This document shows, piece after piece, positions 37,701 to 49,235 of a DNA stretch of 64,000 bases (its first letter is position 1; each line of letters opens with the position of its first letter). Source of the DNA: Apostichopus japonicus (taxonomy: Eukaryota > Echinodermata > Holothuroidea > Aspidochirotida > Stichopodidae). The notes below the pieces were generated by a model, which searched no databases, was not told where the DNA came from, and saw only the letters and a program-made list of their open reading frames with translations. Location of the stretch: assembly GCF_037975245.1 (NCBI RefSeq), contig NC_092575.1:4827501-4891500 (forward strand), in the 5' to 3' direction. A program made the translations under genes and the position numbers.

Positions 37701-40700
37701 ATTAAGCATAACATTACACATTACACATAAATAAGGCATGCATGGTAACGTAACTATGCGGTTTTTAGTTTGAAACATTTTCCTGCCAAAAAACCCATGA
37801 CAGGAAATGCAAAATTTGTCCGAAGAATAATTTTGTCTTATGTTTCATTAATATCTCATCATAGATGCTTTTCTGCGAATTAGGAGAGGGAAATTGAACG
37901 GTTAGATGATACTTAAAAATGTAATGTGAGATGTTTGTTGCAATGCAGTTAATGAAACTCACCATATTTACACACTTTTCGCTCATGATTGGCATTCAAT
38001 AAAATGTTGAGGCAATGTTGCTTCATCTCAATTTTTGGAGTTGGATCCTTTGAAACAATTAGCGTAAGCTAATGCAGTCATTTGCAGTGACTTTAATTAA
38101 TCCGGTATCGCATCGTGAAATGCTATAAAAGATGGTCAAGTCGCTGTACAAGTGTTAAGATGTATATCAGTTTTTCTACACAGAAACTGTAGTCTTCAAT
38201 AAGAGAGTTAAAAAAAATTCACAGCCGTTAAAAGTGCTAACACAAAATTTGAACACTAAATAATTCGCTGATGTATTGGTGTATTACCATACCAGGTCAA
38301 TCAATTTCCTGTAAATTCCCTATTTACTTCGCTCCTTGCTTACCTGTCGGCACACAATCTCAGCACTTTTGTTCTAGCGTGCCTAGAATGAACTGGTAAC
38401 TTTTTAACACTGTGCGCCCTCTATGACCCGCCCCTCCGGTCAATGCCCTTCCTTCTCATTCTACCATCCAAACTGCCAGCATCGTCCTTTGGATCGAAAA
38501 CTTGAAAATCACTTTTGGTTTTACAGGTTGTTATCTTTATAAGGCTTACAACATTAAGTTTGTCACATACTGTAGTCCACATACAGTACTGTAGTTTAAT
38601 ACCCACAAAAACTATTTGGGAAAAATTCACTTCAATTGCTTAAGACTTGCAAGTTGTTGCAGTGTAACAGAGCAAAAAAAAAAAGGACATGGAAGTATGC
38701 CAAATACTACAGGAACTACATTTCCTGCAGATCTTCAAAATTAGTTTACAAAAATACCAGCAGCAATATTTAGACTTCCAGGAATTGATTGTGGAAATGT
38801 TCCTGGTTATGGTTGAGTCGCCGACCGATCGCCCAAAATTGGCTTCATTTATAGTGAAGGCTGCATACTGATCCTTGGTAGCGATACTGTACATTGGAGG
38901 GAAGCGGTCTAAGGCATTCATTTTTAGGATATGATACATCATGTATTGATTACAACCACCTTATTGTTTTTGGTATAGGGTAAATGTCAATTCACAGCGC
39001 GTACTCCCTCACCTCATATAACCTTATGCATTACCCTATTTTGGGGAATTTGAGGTCAACGGGACTTACTGTATAACGGAGGCTTGTTAAGATAGTCACG
39101 CAGGGAAACGACCGATCTTTGTCATTTTTTTGAGATGTTGGATCGTTACAGCGCGTGGCTAATATTGCAGTTTAGAATTAGGACAGTCTGTACTGCACTA
39201 GGATTGTACAGACTATACACACAAAACTGTTGTTGAACCTCGAAAGAAAATGGTTTAAAGGTTTTTATTTTTCTCTTTGTTATTAACAATAGTCGAACAG
39301 AAGTAGTGCCATTTATCTTAGTTATCTGCCTATAGCCGTAGCAGTAGAAAATTGAAAAGAAGAAGGAATTCAAAAAAATTTAAGGGAAAGATGGAATATA
39401 TTTTTCTTTTGGAATGCAATAACAGTATGACATCACACCTGTTTGTTTCAAATTGACTTAAACTGAAAGAAACTGACAATTTCAAAGTATCTCAATATTT
39501 AAAAATTGCAAAATTATGTGGAATATGTGCATGCAAATTTCGCCAGGATGCTCGGTAGTCGTTCTTATGTCAATTAGTCTCAAAATAAGTCCACCTCTGG
39601 AGTTAGTTTAAGTTTTGGGAAAGGATTGTGTGCTTGCCTCATAAAGAAGGACAGTGTTTGGAGCATACGTCATTTATGAAAGGCCAGTACCCGCACATCC
39701 TCCAAGTGATGCTGGGTATTCTGGTTGTGTGGACATTCGTTGTGTGGACATTCTAACATTTATGGACCTGCTCCCCCAAGAAAGCATCTCTGTCCCCTCT
39801 TCCCTCAAAAATTAAAAAAAAACAAAGGAATTAAATACAACTTCAAAAAAACTAATTAAAATCAAACTAATTATTCTGATTAAAACTAGAAGAAACTAAA
39901 ATGCTGTACGAGAATTGCATTTCCATCTGTTAGTGAAATACTTTGAGTCAAAACCACTTTAAGAGTTAATGGTTTCATTAAAATACTAGCTGCAGGTCCC
40001 GAAGAAACTGTTGTTCCCCTAAAAGCTATAAACAGACACATAAACACTCACCAACGTGCACGCACACTCACTCACATTCAAAATGATAGTACTTAGCGGT
40101 TGAGAAAAAAGAAGATGAAATCTTTGGGACGAACTCGCTGTTTTTTCGTAAAGCATTTCACACAAAGAGGCTATATCGCTACAGTATATATTTGATATAC
40201 AACTGTGATAACTGTCTGGCTGATACTGCTGTACAAGGTCCTTCTATACCTCGGTATGTTTTTTTTTGTAGTTTCAGATTTCTTTCGGGTTGCCTTTAAA
40301 ACGTAACATTTCGAAAGTCAGTCGTTGAAATTTCCTTCTTGCAATATTTAAGGATGGTCAAAAGTTCAGTCGCTTTATCTCATCACTTATCGGCAATCAT
40401 TTCCAAGTATGGATTTACAATTTTTAAGATTGTTCCATACAATACATCCCACCAATTCATTGCAACTCTCCTTTTTTTTTGTGGCTGTGCCATGATTTTA
40501 AATTTTACTACATTGCAATATCTGCATACACAGCAGAAACCCTCTACGTTTTACTCGAGATGTAAACGACGAAGAGGGGAAAAAGAAAAAAAAAATTAGA
40601 GAAAGATAAAAGACTAGTACTCCCTATCATGTGATGTTTTTCTCTCAAGCCCCCTTAACTTCCCCCATTTTCAAATTCTTTGAGAAGGCCCCCCAGCTTG

Positions 40701-43700
40701 GTTACGGGGTAATATTTCCATGTAACCATGGCAACATCATTCAAAAGGAAAGGCCTTAAACCCTCTGACAGAGGGGTCCGTTGAAAACAGTCGGATCGGA
40801 TTGCGGTGTTTCGTGGCCGTCATCCCTGAATGTAGAGAGAGAGCAGACAGGTTTAATGTTCACACGGATACAGTGATTGCTTCGCCTGCCCCATTACACG
40901 TAGAGCATTTTGAGGTTGGAGACTTTTAACCATATACGTCGTCGTCGTCGGCAACGACATGGACGTACAAGCCGAGAGGTTGAAAAGAGGATCCTTCGAG
41001 GGCTTTCAGATTTCCATGGCAAAGTTGACCTTAGGTTTGAAGATATGGAAAAAAGGGGGGAAAGTAGGATTTTTTACGGTTTTTGCATTTATTTGTGGTG
41101 TAATCTTACCGTTATTTGCAAGTGTGAAGAGAATTATCCCTAGATATTTTTTGATGATAAATTTGTTGAAATTCGCAGGACGGGAGAGGATGATTTTTTT
41201 TTTTGGTGTTTAATAGGAGGCAAAAACTGTGGAGAGAGGGTGGGTGACGAGTGCCTCAAGGTTGTTGTAATGGTCACCTACACAATATGTGCAAAAACAC
41301 AAAAATTTAAATTCAATGTGTGGCAGTTCCCTGTTTGAAGTAGTATTTTAGTTCCATTGATGCTGTGGTATATATAATTTAAGGATCAGCAAATCTCCAT
41401 CCTCTACTCGCCTCCCAAGTCCCAATCCTAACCGTGAAAAGTTAGAAATAATACATTCTGACAAATGACAGTATACTTAATACTTTATACTGTATCAGTG
41501 TACAAGTATAATAAGGGATTGATAACAGTGTACATCTTTTACAAGAATCTGCCACAACTTGGCAGTGGTTCTCAGGACCAAATTATCCTATAAATCAGGG
41601 TTGAAAATTAAATTATTCTTTTGCTCCAAGAACGAGATGCAGAATGTGTTTGCAAATTTTTAAATATGTACTTGTCCACTCGACCATACTCACCGGCCAA
41701 AAAAAATACTCTGTCACAAAGTTGATTTTTTCTTTTCGTATTTTTAAATGCGAACTGTATAAAGTCTGTCTGATGCCATTTTCATGAACTAGTGTGTCAT
41801 ATTTTTAAGGTATGTTTTTATATCTCCTTTAAGGGCAGAATATTGTCATCATCAGCATCATATTAGTCAAACATATTTTAAAACATTCACTTCAAAATCC
41901 AGCTTTATAGGTCATCAGTTTAGATCCCAAATATGCTAGGAAAGTCAGATAATGGTCACTGATCCAACTTAAGCAAGCAATTTGCTGCCACCCTTAAACT
42001 AAACGTATTTCCTCTCCGAGAATCCAAGATACTGAATTGTTTAATTTGACACTCCTCGGGTCTTGAAATTATTCGGAGGGATCCAGAACCACCAGGAGAA
42101 TTAGTCGTCAAACTATTGATAGCCATTTTTATGCATGCTAAAATGTTTTGATCTGATACTGATGATCTTAATTACACAACCCTCATAGGTTGAAAGAGAC
42201 TGTATCTATTTCATATTTTCCTATCTGTACAATGACTTTGGTCCATCACAGTATCTCTCGATCTAGATCTAAATTAAATCACATGTGCATGGGATGAAAA
42301 ATTGTGCTCCCATTTTTGCATTGCAAGTTTGAGGTTTAAGTAGCTTTTTGGTTCTCGTGTTACAGTAGTAAAAAAGCAATGGTTCAGCATGTAGAAAATT
42401 GCTGTACATCTTGCATTTGTGTAGTAATTTGCACTGCTTTCATAGTATACTGGCTACAGTATGTGATACCAGGTAAATTTGTGCCCCCGGGTTAATATAT
42501 ATATATATATATATATATTATATACATATATATATATATAGATATAACTATATATATATAACTATATATATATATAACAATATATATTTATATATACATA
42601 TATATATATATTTATATATATATATATATATATAATCAAAATCGAAGTGAGTTGGAAAATCTAGAACAGTGATAAAACTTCCAGCCTCCACCGGGATTCG
42701 AACCTGGGCCTCCCACTTTATATTCGGACACCCTAACCACTAGGCTATGAACGCTGATTGTATGTCAGTTTGAAACTGGTAAGGAAGGTCGTAATTCCAC
42801 TGTAGGCGTTTGTCACCTGTAGTCAATAATATATATATATATAGTTAACATATATATTAACTATATATATATATATATATATATATAGTTAAGAAATATA
42901 TTAACTATGTATATATATATATATTAATAATTGAAATCGTATATGTATATATAGCCCTGTTTTGTTTCTGTCCTTTAAACCTCTCAATTAACTTCTTTTT
43001 GACTTTCTCCAGAAATTTTTATATCTTTGCAGTGCCAAATAAAATATCTGTTTTCAATTTTCTGTCTTGTTTCACTTTGCAGTCCTTACATCAGCGTGCT
43101 GATGAAGTCTGAATCCTGTCCACGTTGTAGTACCTACCTGGAAGAACTACAGCAGGTAAATAAAGATTTCAACAATTGTTGGCAATCATGACAGCGATGA
43201 TGGCATTTATCTTAACATTAAAGGATGACGCTAGGCAAGACTGTCTGTCTCGATATGTCGTAGTCCTAGAAGAAAAAAAATTAGTATAAACAGTTGTTCC
43301 TGTTTCAAGATATTCTGCTTCTAAAAATGGTAACATATCTATGGAATGATGATTCTTGTTTTACTTTGAGAACTAACCTCATGATTTGTGTGTTAGTCTG
43401 AAAGTAGACCAGCCGCTTTAATTAATGAGCTCAGCTAAAGATGTTGTGAAGTTTCAAACCTATCTTTGCATTCTGAGGTGTATCTACTAGTTTCTCATCA
43501 AATTCATCAGACGTAAGCTGGTGCACACTTTGCGCCAAAAAAACAATGCTAACCCAACATCATCCTATCGTGGCATTTTGAGAGGTTTTTTCTGCCAGTC
43601 GTCATCAAATTTAATAGATTTATTGAAAATCAGAGTAAAGACATATTGCATTTACTACTCTTAGTGTTTTTGAGAGATGACCCATGAATCATCAGTGGTT

Positions 43701-44952
43701 CTCCGTTCATTATTCATAGTGGCTGGACAACTCAGTCTGACACTGTCAATGCACAGACCACCTCAGATGAAAACACAAATCTCCATCGAGTCAAAAACTA
43801 CTGTTGAATTTTTCCAAGAACAGAGAACCCTTAAACATAAAATTTTGCTACTGGTAAAATTTATTTTTTGGGCCTTTTTATTCCAAACCATTCCCGCCAA
43901 TGGTCTGCACTCTTCATCCAGCCCAGTTCAGGAACGTTTAAAATAGTCGTGATTCATGACGTTCGAAATACTCGCAGCTGAAATTATTTTCAATTCAGCG
44001 GAGTGTTAAAGTTGCATCACCAATTACTCAGTCTTTTTGTCTTTGTTTCGGTTCTATTTTCTACCTTTGACCGCGAAGCCCGACACTTTCTTCAAATACC
44101 AGTTCTGTTTCTTAGTGGCCTATGGAAGGAACTTAATGAATGCTAAGGGTGTAGGGTTTTCTACAGTCTGACAAGTTAAGCGCTTTGAAACACTGTACTA
44201 AGCGCTATATAAATGTAATTTATCATTATTATTATTATGTTCCGAACGTAAATCAAAAGTATGGCACTCTAAAACTAAAGGAGAGTTTTGAGTTCCGTTC
44301 CTGTTATTCTAACTGGCAACAGATTTTACAGAGTAATCCAAATGCTGGCAAGTTTGCTAATATTATGTAACAGCAGGGATGTGCCCAGGATTTCCTGAGT
44401 GCCGGGTATACTGTGCGTTGGCCTGGGGGAGGTGTCAAAGGGGAGGGGTGTCCCCCTTTGAGAAATTTTTTCGATATTTGAAGGTGCTCAGATGCCAAAT
44501 CTGGCACTTGTGTAATTTTTTAAGCACATACAAAAGTACTAGTTTTACTAACAATTTACATTTTTTCATTTTTTTTTTTTCAACTTATGATGAATATATT
44601 GTTAGGAATGTCGGGATTTTAGATGAAAATAGTGCTGGGCGGGATTCACAATTTTTAAGACAGTGCTGGGCGGTAATTTTTAGTGCTGGGCGGGGCCGCC
44701 CAGTGCCGCCCAGCGTAGGCACACCCCTGAACAGTCATATTTCATCCCTTTCGTTTGTTTCCTTGACGACAGGAGAGAGAAGACCGTATGCTCCTCCAGG
44801 AAGAGGTGGAGGGACTCAGGGATGTCTTGATTCAGTTTGCCAACTTTGCCAGTCGATATCCATCTCTGGATAACCAGTTATTGGCACTCCTCCAGAAGAA
44901 TCATTCCAGGCTAAGCAAAACTCTTCCATCTGCCGAAGAAAACCAGGAATGA
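29390..44952 (+). CDS. C2H2 zinc-finger protein with C-terminal coiled coil (three coding exons, 860 codons)
   Basis: Joined exons 29390-31719, 43083-43155 and 44773-44952 give one frame of 860 residues and a TGA stop. Order: acidic low-complexity N-terminus (1-185) with a SUMO-type VKSE (87-90); an atypical C2HC finger (C194, C197, H210, C212); fingers at 307-327, 335-356, 364-384, 391-411, 443-464 and 474-494; coiled coil about 530-568; second SUMO motif IKTE (641-644); finger 667-687; a Cys/His cluster 712-737; CPRC knuckle 789-792; coiled coil about 793-835. It is likely a nuclear DNA-binding regulator that self-associates. There is no SCAN, KRAB, BTB or PR domain, and I do not recognise the family. 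Splice phases agree exactly (AG|T at the first junction, phase 0 at the second). The DNA target is unknown. Confidence 0.85.
32840..33290 (+). repeat. Two family A repeats in tandem orientation
   Basis: First copy about 32840-33000 ('acttacctgtctcccc', 'tggtgacctttcaacactgt', 'ccgcccaaagt'). Second copy about 33108-33290 ('ttcctctctcacacgtctcc', 'gatctaccatgcctac', 'tttgcactgtgccccctt', 'atctaccattcagaggtg'). They explain the Pro/Ser-rich chance frames in this interval. Confidence 0.6.
35090..35400 (+). repeat. Diverged copies of the DR1-bearing repeat in intron 1
   Basis: Phrases 'caatatctcaagaaggaaag', 'ttttggtggggtcagaggtc', 'gtggaggtcaaatgtcattt' and 'gaagaccttgtaatttaca' match the 19535-20365 family, two units with many changes. 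Half-sites here are imperfect (AGGTCAAATGTCA). Confidence 0.6.
35505..35532. repeat. (CCCA)n microsatellite
   Basis: Seven CCCA/CACC units. The G-rich complement has regular GGG runs and could fold as a G-quadruplex. Confidence 0.85.
35773..36044. repeat. Perfect 34-bp tandem array, 8 copies
   Basis: Unit 'acagcatagttctcagct' plus 'atagtggatgctatat' starts at 35773, 35807, 35841, 35875, 35909, 35943, 35977 and 36011, with no difference that I can see between units. Such identity indicates very recent expansion or strong homogenisation, and the site is probably polymorphic in copy number. The unit length would shift frame, so it is not coding. Confidence 0.97.
38322..38490 (+). repeat. Dispersed repeat family A, well-preserved copy
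   Basis: Best partner of 9745-9897. Shared exact phrases include 'gtgcctagaatgaactggta' and 'caatgcccttccttctcatt'. A fragment of the family's 5' part also lies near 37370-37425. Confidence 0.8.
41898..42000 (+). repeat. Dispersed repeat family B copy
   Basis: 'agctttataggtcatcagtt', 'tcccaaatatgctagg', 'ataatggtcactgatcc' and 'tttgctgccaccctt' match 10655-10765 in order and spacing. The left-end hairpin seen in that copy is lost here. Confidence 0.65.
42497..42955. repeat. (TA)n block interrupted by a SINE-like insert
   Basis: Long TATA runs occur at about 42497-42635 and 42828-42935, the right one with the inverted phrase 'agttaacatatatattaact'. Between them lies the tRNA-like element described separately. 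Strong cruciform or slippage potential. Confidence 0.85.
42636..42760 (-). mobile_element. tRNA-derived SINE-like element
   Basis: On the minus strand box A reads 'tagcctagtggttagggtg' and box B reads 'ggttcgaatcc', an exact match to the pol III B-box consensus. The T-arm nearly pairs (CCAGG with CCCGG around TTCGAAT, one A-C mismatch), but the acceptor and anticodon stems are poor, so it is a tRNA-like promoter head rather than a tRNA gene. The 3' part ends 'cttcgattttgatta' and runs into (TA)n. Confidence 0.6.
43083..43155 (+). CDS. Zinc-finger gene, coding exon 2
   Basis: 73 nt between 'tttgcag' and GTAAAT. It supplies the last base of codon 777 (Ser) and residues 778-801, reading SPYISVLMKSESCPRC and then STYLEELQQ. 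The CPRC pair at 789-792 starts a short zinc-knuckle-like or redox motif that leads straight into a coiled coil. The frame is open only in the phase demanded by exon 1, which supports the junction. Confidence 0.82.
44165..44242 (+). mobile_element. SINE 3' tail fragment
   Basis: 'tactaagcgctatataaatg' followed by (ATT)n resembles the 3' end of the truncated SINE at 12490-12645 ('aaagtgctatataaatct' plus ATT-rich). No promoter boxes are present. Confidence 0.5.
44374..44729. mobile_element. hAT-like non-autonomous DNA transposon (MITE)
   Basis: Left end CAGGGATGTGCCCAGG; reverse complement of the right end CAGGGGTGTGCCTACG. Inside it has 'ggcctgggggaggtgtcaaa' and 'gaggggtgtccccctttg', shared with the element at 60547-60918. 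A short phrase 'agtgctgggcgg' is tandemly repeated near the right end. It encodes no transposase. Flanks share only AACAG directly at both ends, not a clean 8-bp duplication, so the insertion is old or the target site was altered. It ends 43 bp before the acceptor of coding exon 3. Confidence 0.7.
44773..44952 (+). CDS. Zinc-finger gene, coding exon 3 and stop
   Basis: Codes residues 802-860 and stops at TGA 44950-44952. The first half has heptad-like spacing of Leu/Ile/Val (EREDRMLLQEEVEGLRDVLI) and continues the coiled coil of exon 2; the end is polar. It is likely a dimerisation tail. The 3'UTR follows, with a possible AATAAA at 45817-45822. Confidence 0.82.
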   Translation, partial: EREDRMLLQEEVEGLRDVLIQFANFASRYPSLDNQLLALLQKNHSRLSKTLPSAEENQE

Positions 44953-45845
44953 AGAAGAAGAGCTAGACAATCAAGAGTGAAAAGAAAAACAAGGTTCCAG
45001 GTTTTTGATAAACCAGACGAATTGTTTTCCGTGTCCTGGAGTCGAATTTGTGGGAATTTCCTCACGTTATGCAACAGATTAAAAATCGTTTGGAATCGTC
45101 TACAGATTGTATGAATTTCCGTTTTTCCTCGATGCATTTATATAAGGCGTACAACCATACAAGGTTGAGGCGTGTACAAAACATTAGAGGGCGACATGCA
45201 AAAACAAAGTGGAAAGATGAAAATATGTAATAGCTTCAACTTTTAATCATCTCTCTTTTTTTTTAAGTTCAAAACGTTTTTATTTTCAAATAATTTAAGT
45301 TCAATATTGGATTAAATTTGATCATGAGAATTGTCAACATATTTGTTAGTTATCTTCTATTGGTGAAGACTGGCCTCTATTTATTCATCACAAACTTTGT
45401 CTGTGGTAATTAACATCCCGTCTTTTACACGAAGAAACTTTACTTGCCATTTTACTTCCTTGTTAAACTGCCGACCGGATTTCTTGAATAGTCTGCAGTA
45501 TTAGCCGAAATCTTAGCACACTAAATGTTTGCTTCAAGTCAAATTCAAAATTATATTTGTTGGAGACTTCCCTTATTATTCATGGACATTGTTGTGAGTG
45601 CAGCTATACAAATTAAATATCTGGGTACAGGGAAAAAAAAACAAAGAACGCATTGAGGGTTGCAATAATAAAAGGCTGATAGAACTATAGTGATCATTGT
45701 TTGCCTTCTTTCTAGCATATTCTGGAAGCAATACTGAATGACCTTTGAGAAGATCATCTTTATTGGCCAGGCTCTAATATGCTAGACAGAACAAGATTAT
45801 TGGTCAGCCATTACCAAATAAATTAATCTTGGATTGCTGTATCTG
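44953..45845 (+). other. Probable 3'UTR of the zinc-finger gene
   Basis: AT-rich, no frame of interest. AATAAA at 45817-45822 is the best polyadenylation signal downstream of the stop. The inferred end is uncertain because a diverged family B repeat (about 45695-45810, minus) overlaps this zone. Confidence 0.4.
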
Positions 45846-48785
45846 TCCTACCAATGTTAACTACCTGAGATGATTGTCTAATTTGAACCCTTTTTCCACA
45901 TCTGGGAATAGTTTAGAGGGGGGTAGACTTCAACCCAGAAGAATGTGTTTTAGTAACTAGTTATATGTTATAGTGTGCCAAAACAAAATTATAGGTCATC
46001 ATGACGACTTGTAGAAGCGAAGAGAACAAATCCTTGTTGGTGCTAGAATATAGGCTTTTAAAAATTAGGGGAAGAAGGAGAGAGGAAGGGGCTGAGGGAG
46101 GGGCAGCGGGAGGAACAGGGAGGGGAAGGGAGGGAAGGAAGGAAAGAGGGAGGAGGGGTAGTGAGAAAGACGAGCGGGTGCAGATGGGAAGGTGATATAA
46201 AACAGTTATGTTCAGTTATTTCCTTTTTTTTTAAATTGAAATTTTTAATAGAAGGGGAAGTAGGGAAAGTGTTTGGCCTGCATGCAGGGGTATGGAGGGG
46301 TGGAGGGTGGGTGCCGGAAAGAGCAGATAGAACATTCCTCTTGAAACTTCACATCATTGTCTTGCATTGGTACATATTTTTCTCATTGATGAACTTATGT
46401 AGATGCTATTGCGTTGAACTCATAAATTCCTTTGGATGAGGTTAAAGCATCGAACTTGGCAGATATAATTTCTTGTGTTCCCTTTTTGTGCTTGAGAATC
46501 AGTACTATTTTCAGAAGTACTCTTGTTTTGTTTAGTAAAGCTTTGATGTGATGAAACAGGATATGTGATGATGGTAGTTGGTGTGGCGGGGGCGGGCGGG
46601 CTAAGGGTGAGGGAAAGACAGCAGAGGTTAGAGATAGAAAAGGAAAAGTGGCCGGCCGAACATGCCAAAAACCAATATTAATGAGATGGGTATGTTCTGT
46701 TCTGGGCTTACTTTTAAGACACAAAAGTTTCTCTTGGCCCTAAAATTTTTAGTTCCCATTTTTTCAAAGTTATTATAAAACGTATCATAAGTTTGCAATT
46801 TTGCATCGTTTACCCGCCGAAGTTTTCGTAGATATGGAGGAGGGTGAAATTACACGATGACTCAATTAGAATAAACGCTTTTGTAGGTGGCAGTCAAATG
46901 TGTTGTTCAAGTTTGAGCAAGAGTTATAAGTTCCTTACTGAGAAACATATCTTTTGTATGTTCATGGGGGGGGGGGGTTGGGGGAGGAGCAGGGGGAGGG
47001 GGATGGCAGGAGTTGAATCCCAATGAGCTTTAACTGTGCTGTTGAAGCGAGGAATGGGCAAGGATCAAATGCCTGGAATAAGAAAAATAGAAAATCTCAG
47101 TATGGACTAGAGAGTCTTTGCTGCTCATTAATAACGTTAGACCATGGTATTTAACACACCTTACCTTACCTGGGGTTGGGGGGGGGGTGGACGCGGAGGG
47201 GTGGTAGACACTTGGTCGTGTAGTTTCATAAAATTTGTTGCTCTTTTCCTTACATAGGTTTATTGTTATTCAAATGTGTGTGTGATGTCAATGTGTGATA
47301 AAGGAATACGTATTATAATCCATTTTCCGATTGGAAGTGTAAAAAAAGGCCAAAAAAAAAAATTCAAATATTATTAAAAAGGTTAAAGTATGAAGAAGAT
47401 ATCGTAAAAAAAAATTAAATTAGAGGTAAAATATGGTTTAATATTAACCATTAATAACTGGCAATGCAATGTACATGAGTCTGGCAATTCTGAATTTCTA
47501 ATCATCCATATTGTTGCTTTTCCTCTTTGTCTGAAAGAATGTTTCACTTCAGAATATATGTGAATTACAAAAATCATATATAATGAGTTATCAATACAGA
47601 GAGGGTTATTGCTTCATAGTTTTTATGTAATTAATATTTAAATAATCTAGTCTGAAAACAAACACAAGAGTTGTTTTTGTATTAAGTTAAAAGAAAAAAA
47701 CAATTGGCGGGGGAAAAAATGGATTTATATTAATAATAATATCTGATGTTTATAGACTTTGTTATTATTATTATTTAACATATTACTAATGCATGTAATT
47801 ACATAGAGATCATCACAAAGTAAACAGAAACGAAACAAAACTATGAATATACTATTTGATGTAACGGTCAGTCGCGCTGGACATTTTTTTTTACCTCAAC
47901 TATAGTCAGTAATCAAATCTTTTTTTTGGTTCTCCGGTCAGTTTTTTTTTAATATATTGATAAAAATATATCTGCTTTTTCGTACAGATGAATAAGAAAA
48001 TAGAAGAAGAAAAAAGCAAGGAGAGAAGAAAGTTAAAGGAGACAAAATATGAATGAATCAGTAGCAAAAGCCAAGTCAATAGTTTCAAAAAATGAGCTAA
48101 TTTAAATGAGAATTTATAAAGAAAGAATGGTAAAAAAGTATCTTGAGAATTCAGCAGAAAAGATGCAAGGACTTGCAATCATTATTACTGTAAAGTTCTT
48201 GCAATCAAAATTGAATTTTTTTTTTCTTTCCCGCCCCACCCTTTTTGTACTGAATAGATGTCTTGAAGAAGTACTTTGTGTATTATTATTATTTTTATAT
48301 ATGAATGATTTTGTTCCAGGAACATTGTTTTTTTCTTTTTCCTTCCATAATTAAAATCATGCACATTATGAAATATCAAGATCTTTTTTTCTTTAAATTA
48401 ATTTTGTTTCATTTTTTTTTTTAGTGTATCTATTATCAACAACTCTAATATTAAGTTCTTTAGTTGGGTAAAAAGAGCATATTTGTAGCTTTCTCTTTCT
48501 TTCTCATTTTTTTATCACAGATTATAGAAGAACTTAATAAATGTTGGAATAACAGTTTCAAAATATGCTGGTTGAATTTGATTTGGTCAATGGCTCCCAA
48601 ACGTCGGCGGGGGGAGGGGAGGAATGGGGGAGAGGGGGGACTATAGTGCATACCAGTCCAGATCGGTTTCTTCCCCTATGGAGTAACCAGTGAAATGGTT
48701 CTGAATAGTGGCTCCTGCAGTCCACATCAAAACCTGTAAAAGATTGCGAAAACCTATCCCACAACTGAGTAGTGACCCACTCCTT
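45846..48785. other. Intergenic interval, purine- and T-rich
   Basis: Holds a homopurine tract (about 46060-46185), G-rich runs near 46270-46310 and 46965-47005, and AT-rich DNA with many homopolymers at 47340-48440. No gene or RNA gene is seen. Confidence 0.5.
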
Positions 48786-48789
48786 TGCA

Positions 48790-49235
48790 CTTCTCAGTCA
48801 TGTCGGCCCGACATGTCGAGTAAGCGCAGGACTGGTGCGGAAGCTAGCCTTGATTTAGCGTGTCAAATGCAGCACCCTGAGAAGGACCCCATTTCACTCT
48901 GTTTAGATTAGAACATCGCGTGAGATCAGTTAAAGGGAGCTGAAATGGCCGATAAGTTTGGTTATAAAACCGACTATAATAGCCAACAAGTTCCATGAAG
49001 GATCTTACTTCCTTTTTCGTAGTAGGAATCGACGCATTTAATACCTTCTGTTTGATCTGCAATACCCGACTAATCTCCCTCATGAGATCGGAGGTGAACT
49101 GACTTCCCACGTTGGTCAGAATTTCTTTGGGAAACCCCACCCTAGTAAACATCTCGTGTAGAGCTTCGGCTACACTCTCCGTTTCAACACTAGGGAGAGC
49201 AACTGCCTCTGGGAGTCTTGTAGCATAGTCTACTT
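48790..49235 (-). pseudogene. Scrambled Ty3/gypsy pol remnant (integrase then reverse transcriptase)
   Basis: Reading the minus strand from 49235, an integrase core segment appears (VDYATR, LPEAVALPS, FPKEILTNVGSQFTSDLM), running in one frame to about 49050. There it continues without a break into the C-terminal part of a reverse transcriptase (PTTKKEVRSF, LVGYYSRF, PLTDLTR, VKWGPSQGAAF). In intact gypsy pol the RT precedes the integrase, so the order is inverted. After a stop at about 48844, a shifted frame still shows APVLRLLDMS (to about 48790). RNase H, protease, gag and LTRs are not seen. It is a dead fragment, with frameshift and stop, made by deletion, tandem-copy recombination or a template switch. 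Confidence 0.75.

Larger units (their letters stand above)
31720..43082 (+). other. Intron 1 of the zinc-finger gene (11.4 kb)
   Basis: Bounded by GTAAGA and a T-rich acceptor 'tcactttgcag'. It holds family A copies (32840-33290, 38322-38490), DR1-repeat relatives (35090-35400), the 34-bp array, a family B copy, and a TA-rich block with a SINE. Two segments look less repetitive and carry TAATTA homeodomain-type words (34660-34900, 38030-38120); they could be conserved enhancers, but that is only a suggestion. Frames at 32913-33287, 33164-33541 and 40910-41213 have no recognisable domain. Confidence 0.8.
43156..44772 (+). other. Intron 2 of the zinc-finger gene
   Basis: GTAAAT donor and 'ccttgacgacag' acceptor. 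It contains a SINE tail near 44165-44242 ('aagcgctatataaatgtaat' plus an ATT run) and a hAT-like element at 44374-44729. The frame at 43677-43946 shows no domain and is probably chance. Confidence 0.78.

Noticed and set aside
40910-41213. Overlapping 77- and 84-codon frames starting in a CpG-rich patch
   Set aside because: The Arg run comes from a (CGT)n microsatellite and the rest is hydrophobic AT-rich translation; no family seen, and it sits inside the zinc-finger intron.
42680-42757. Possible functional tRNA gene (minus)
   Set aside because: Boxes A and B are excellent, but acceptor and anticodon stems do not pair well and the sequence continues as a SINE-like body.
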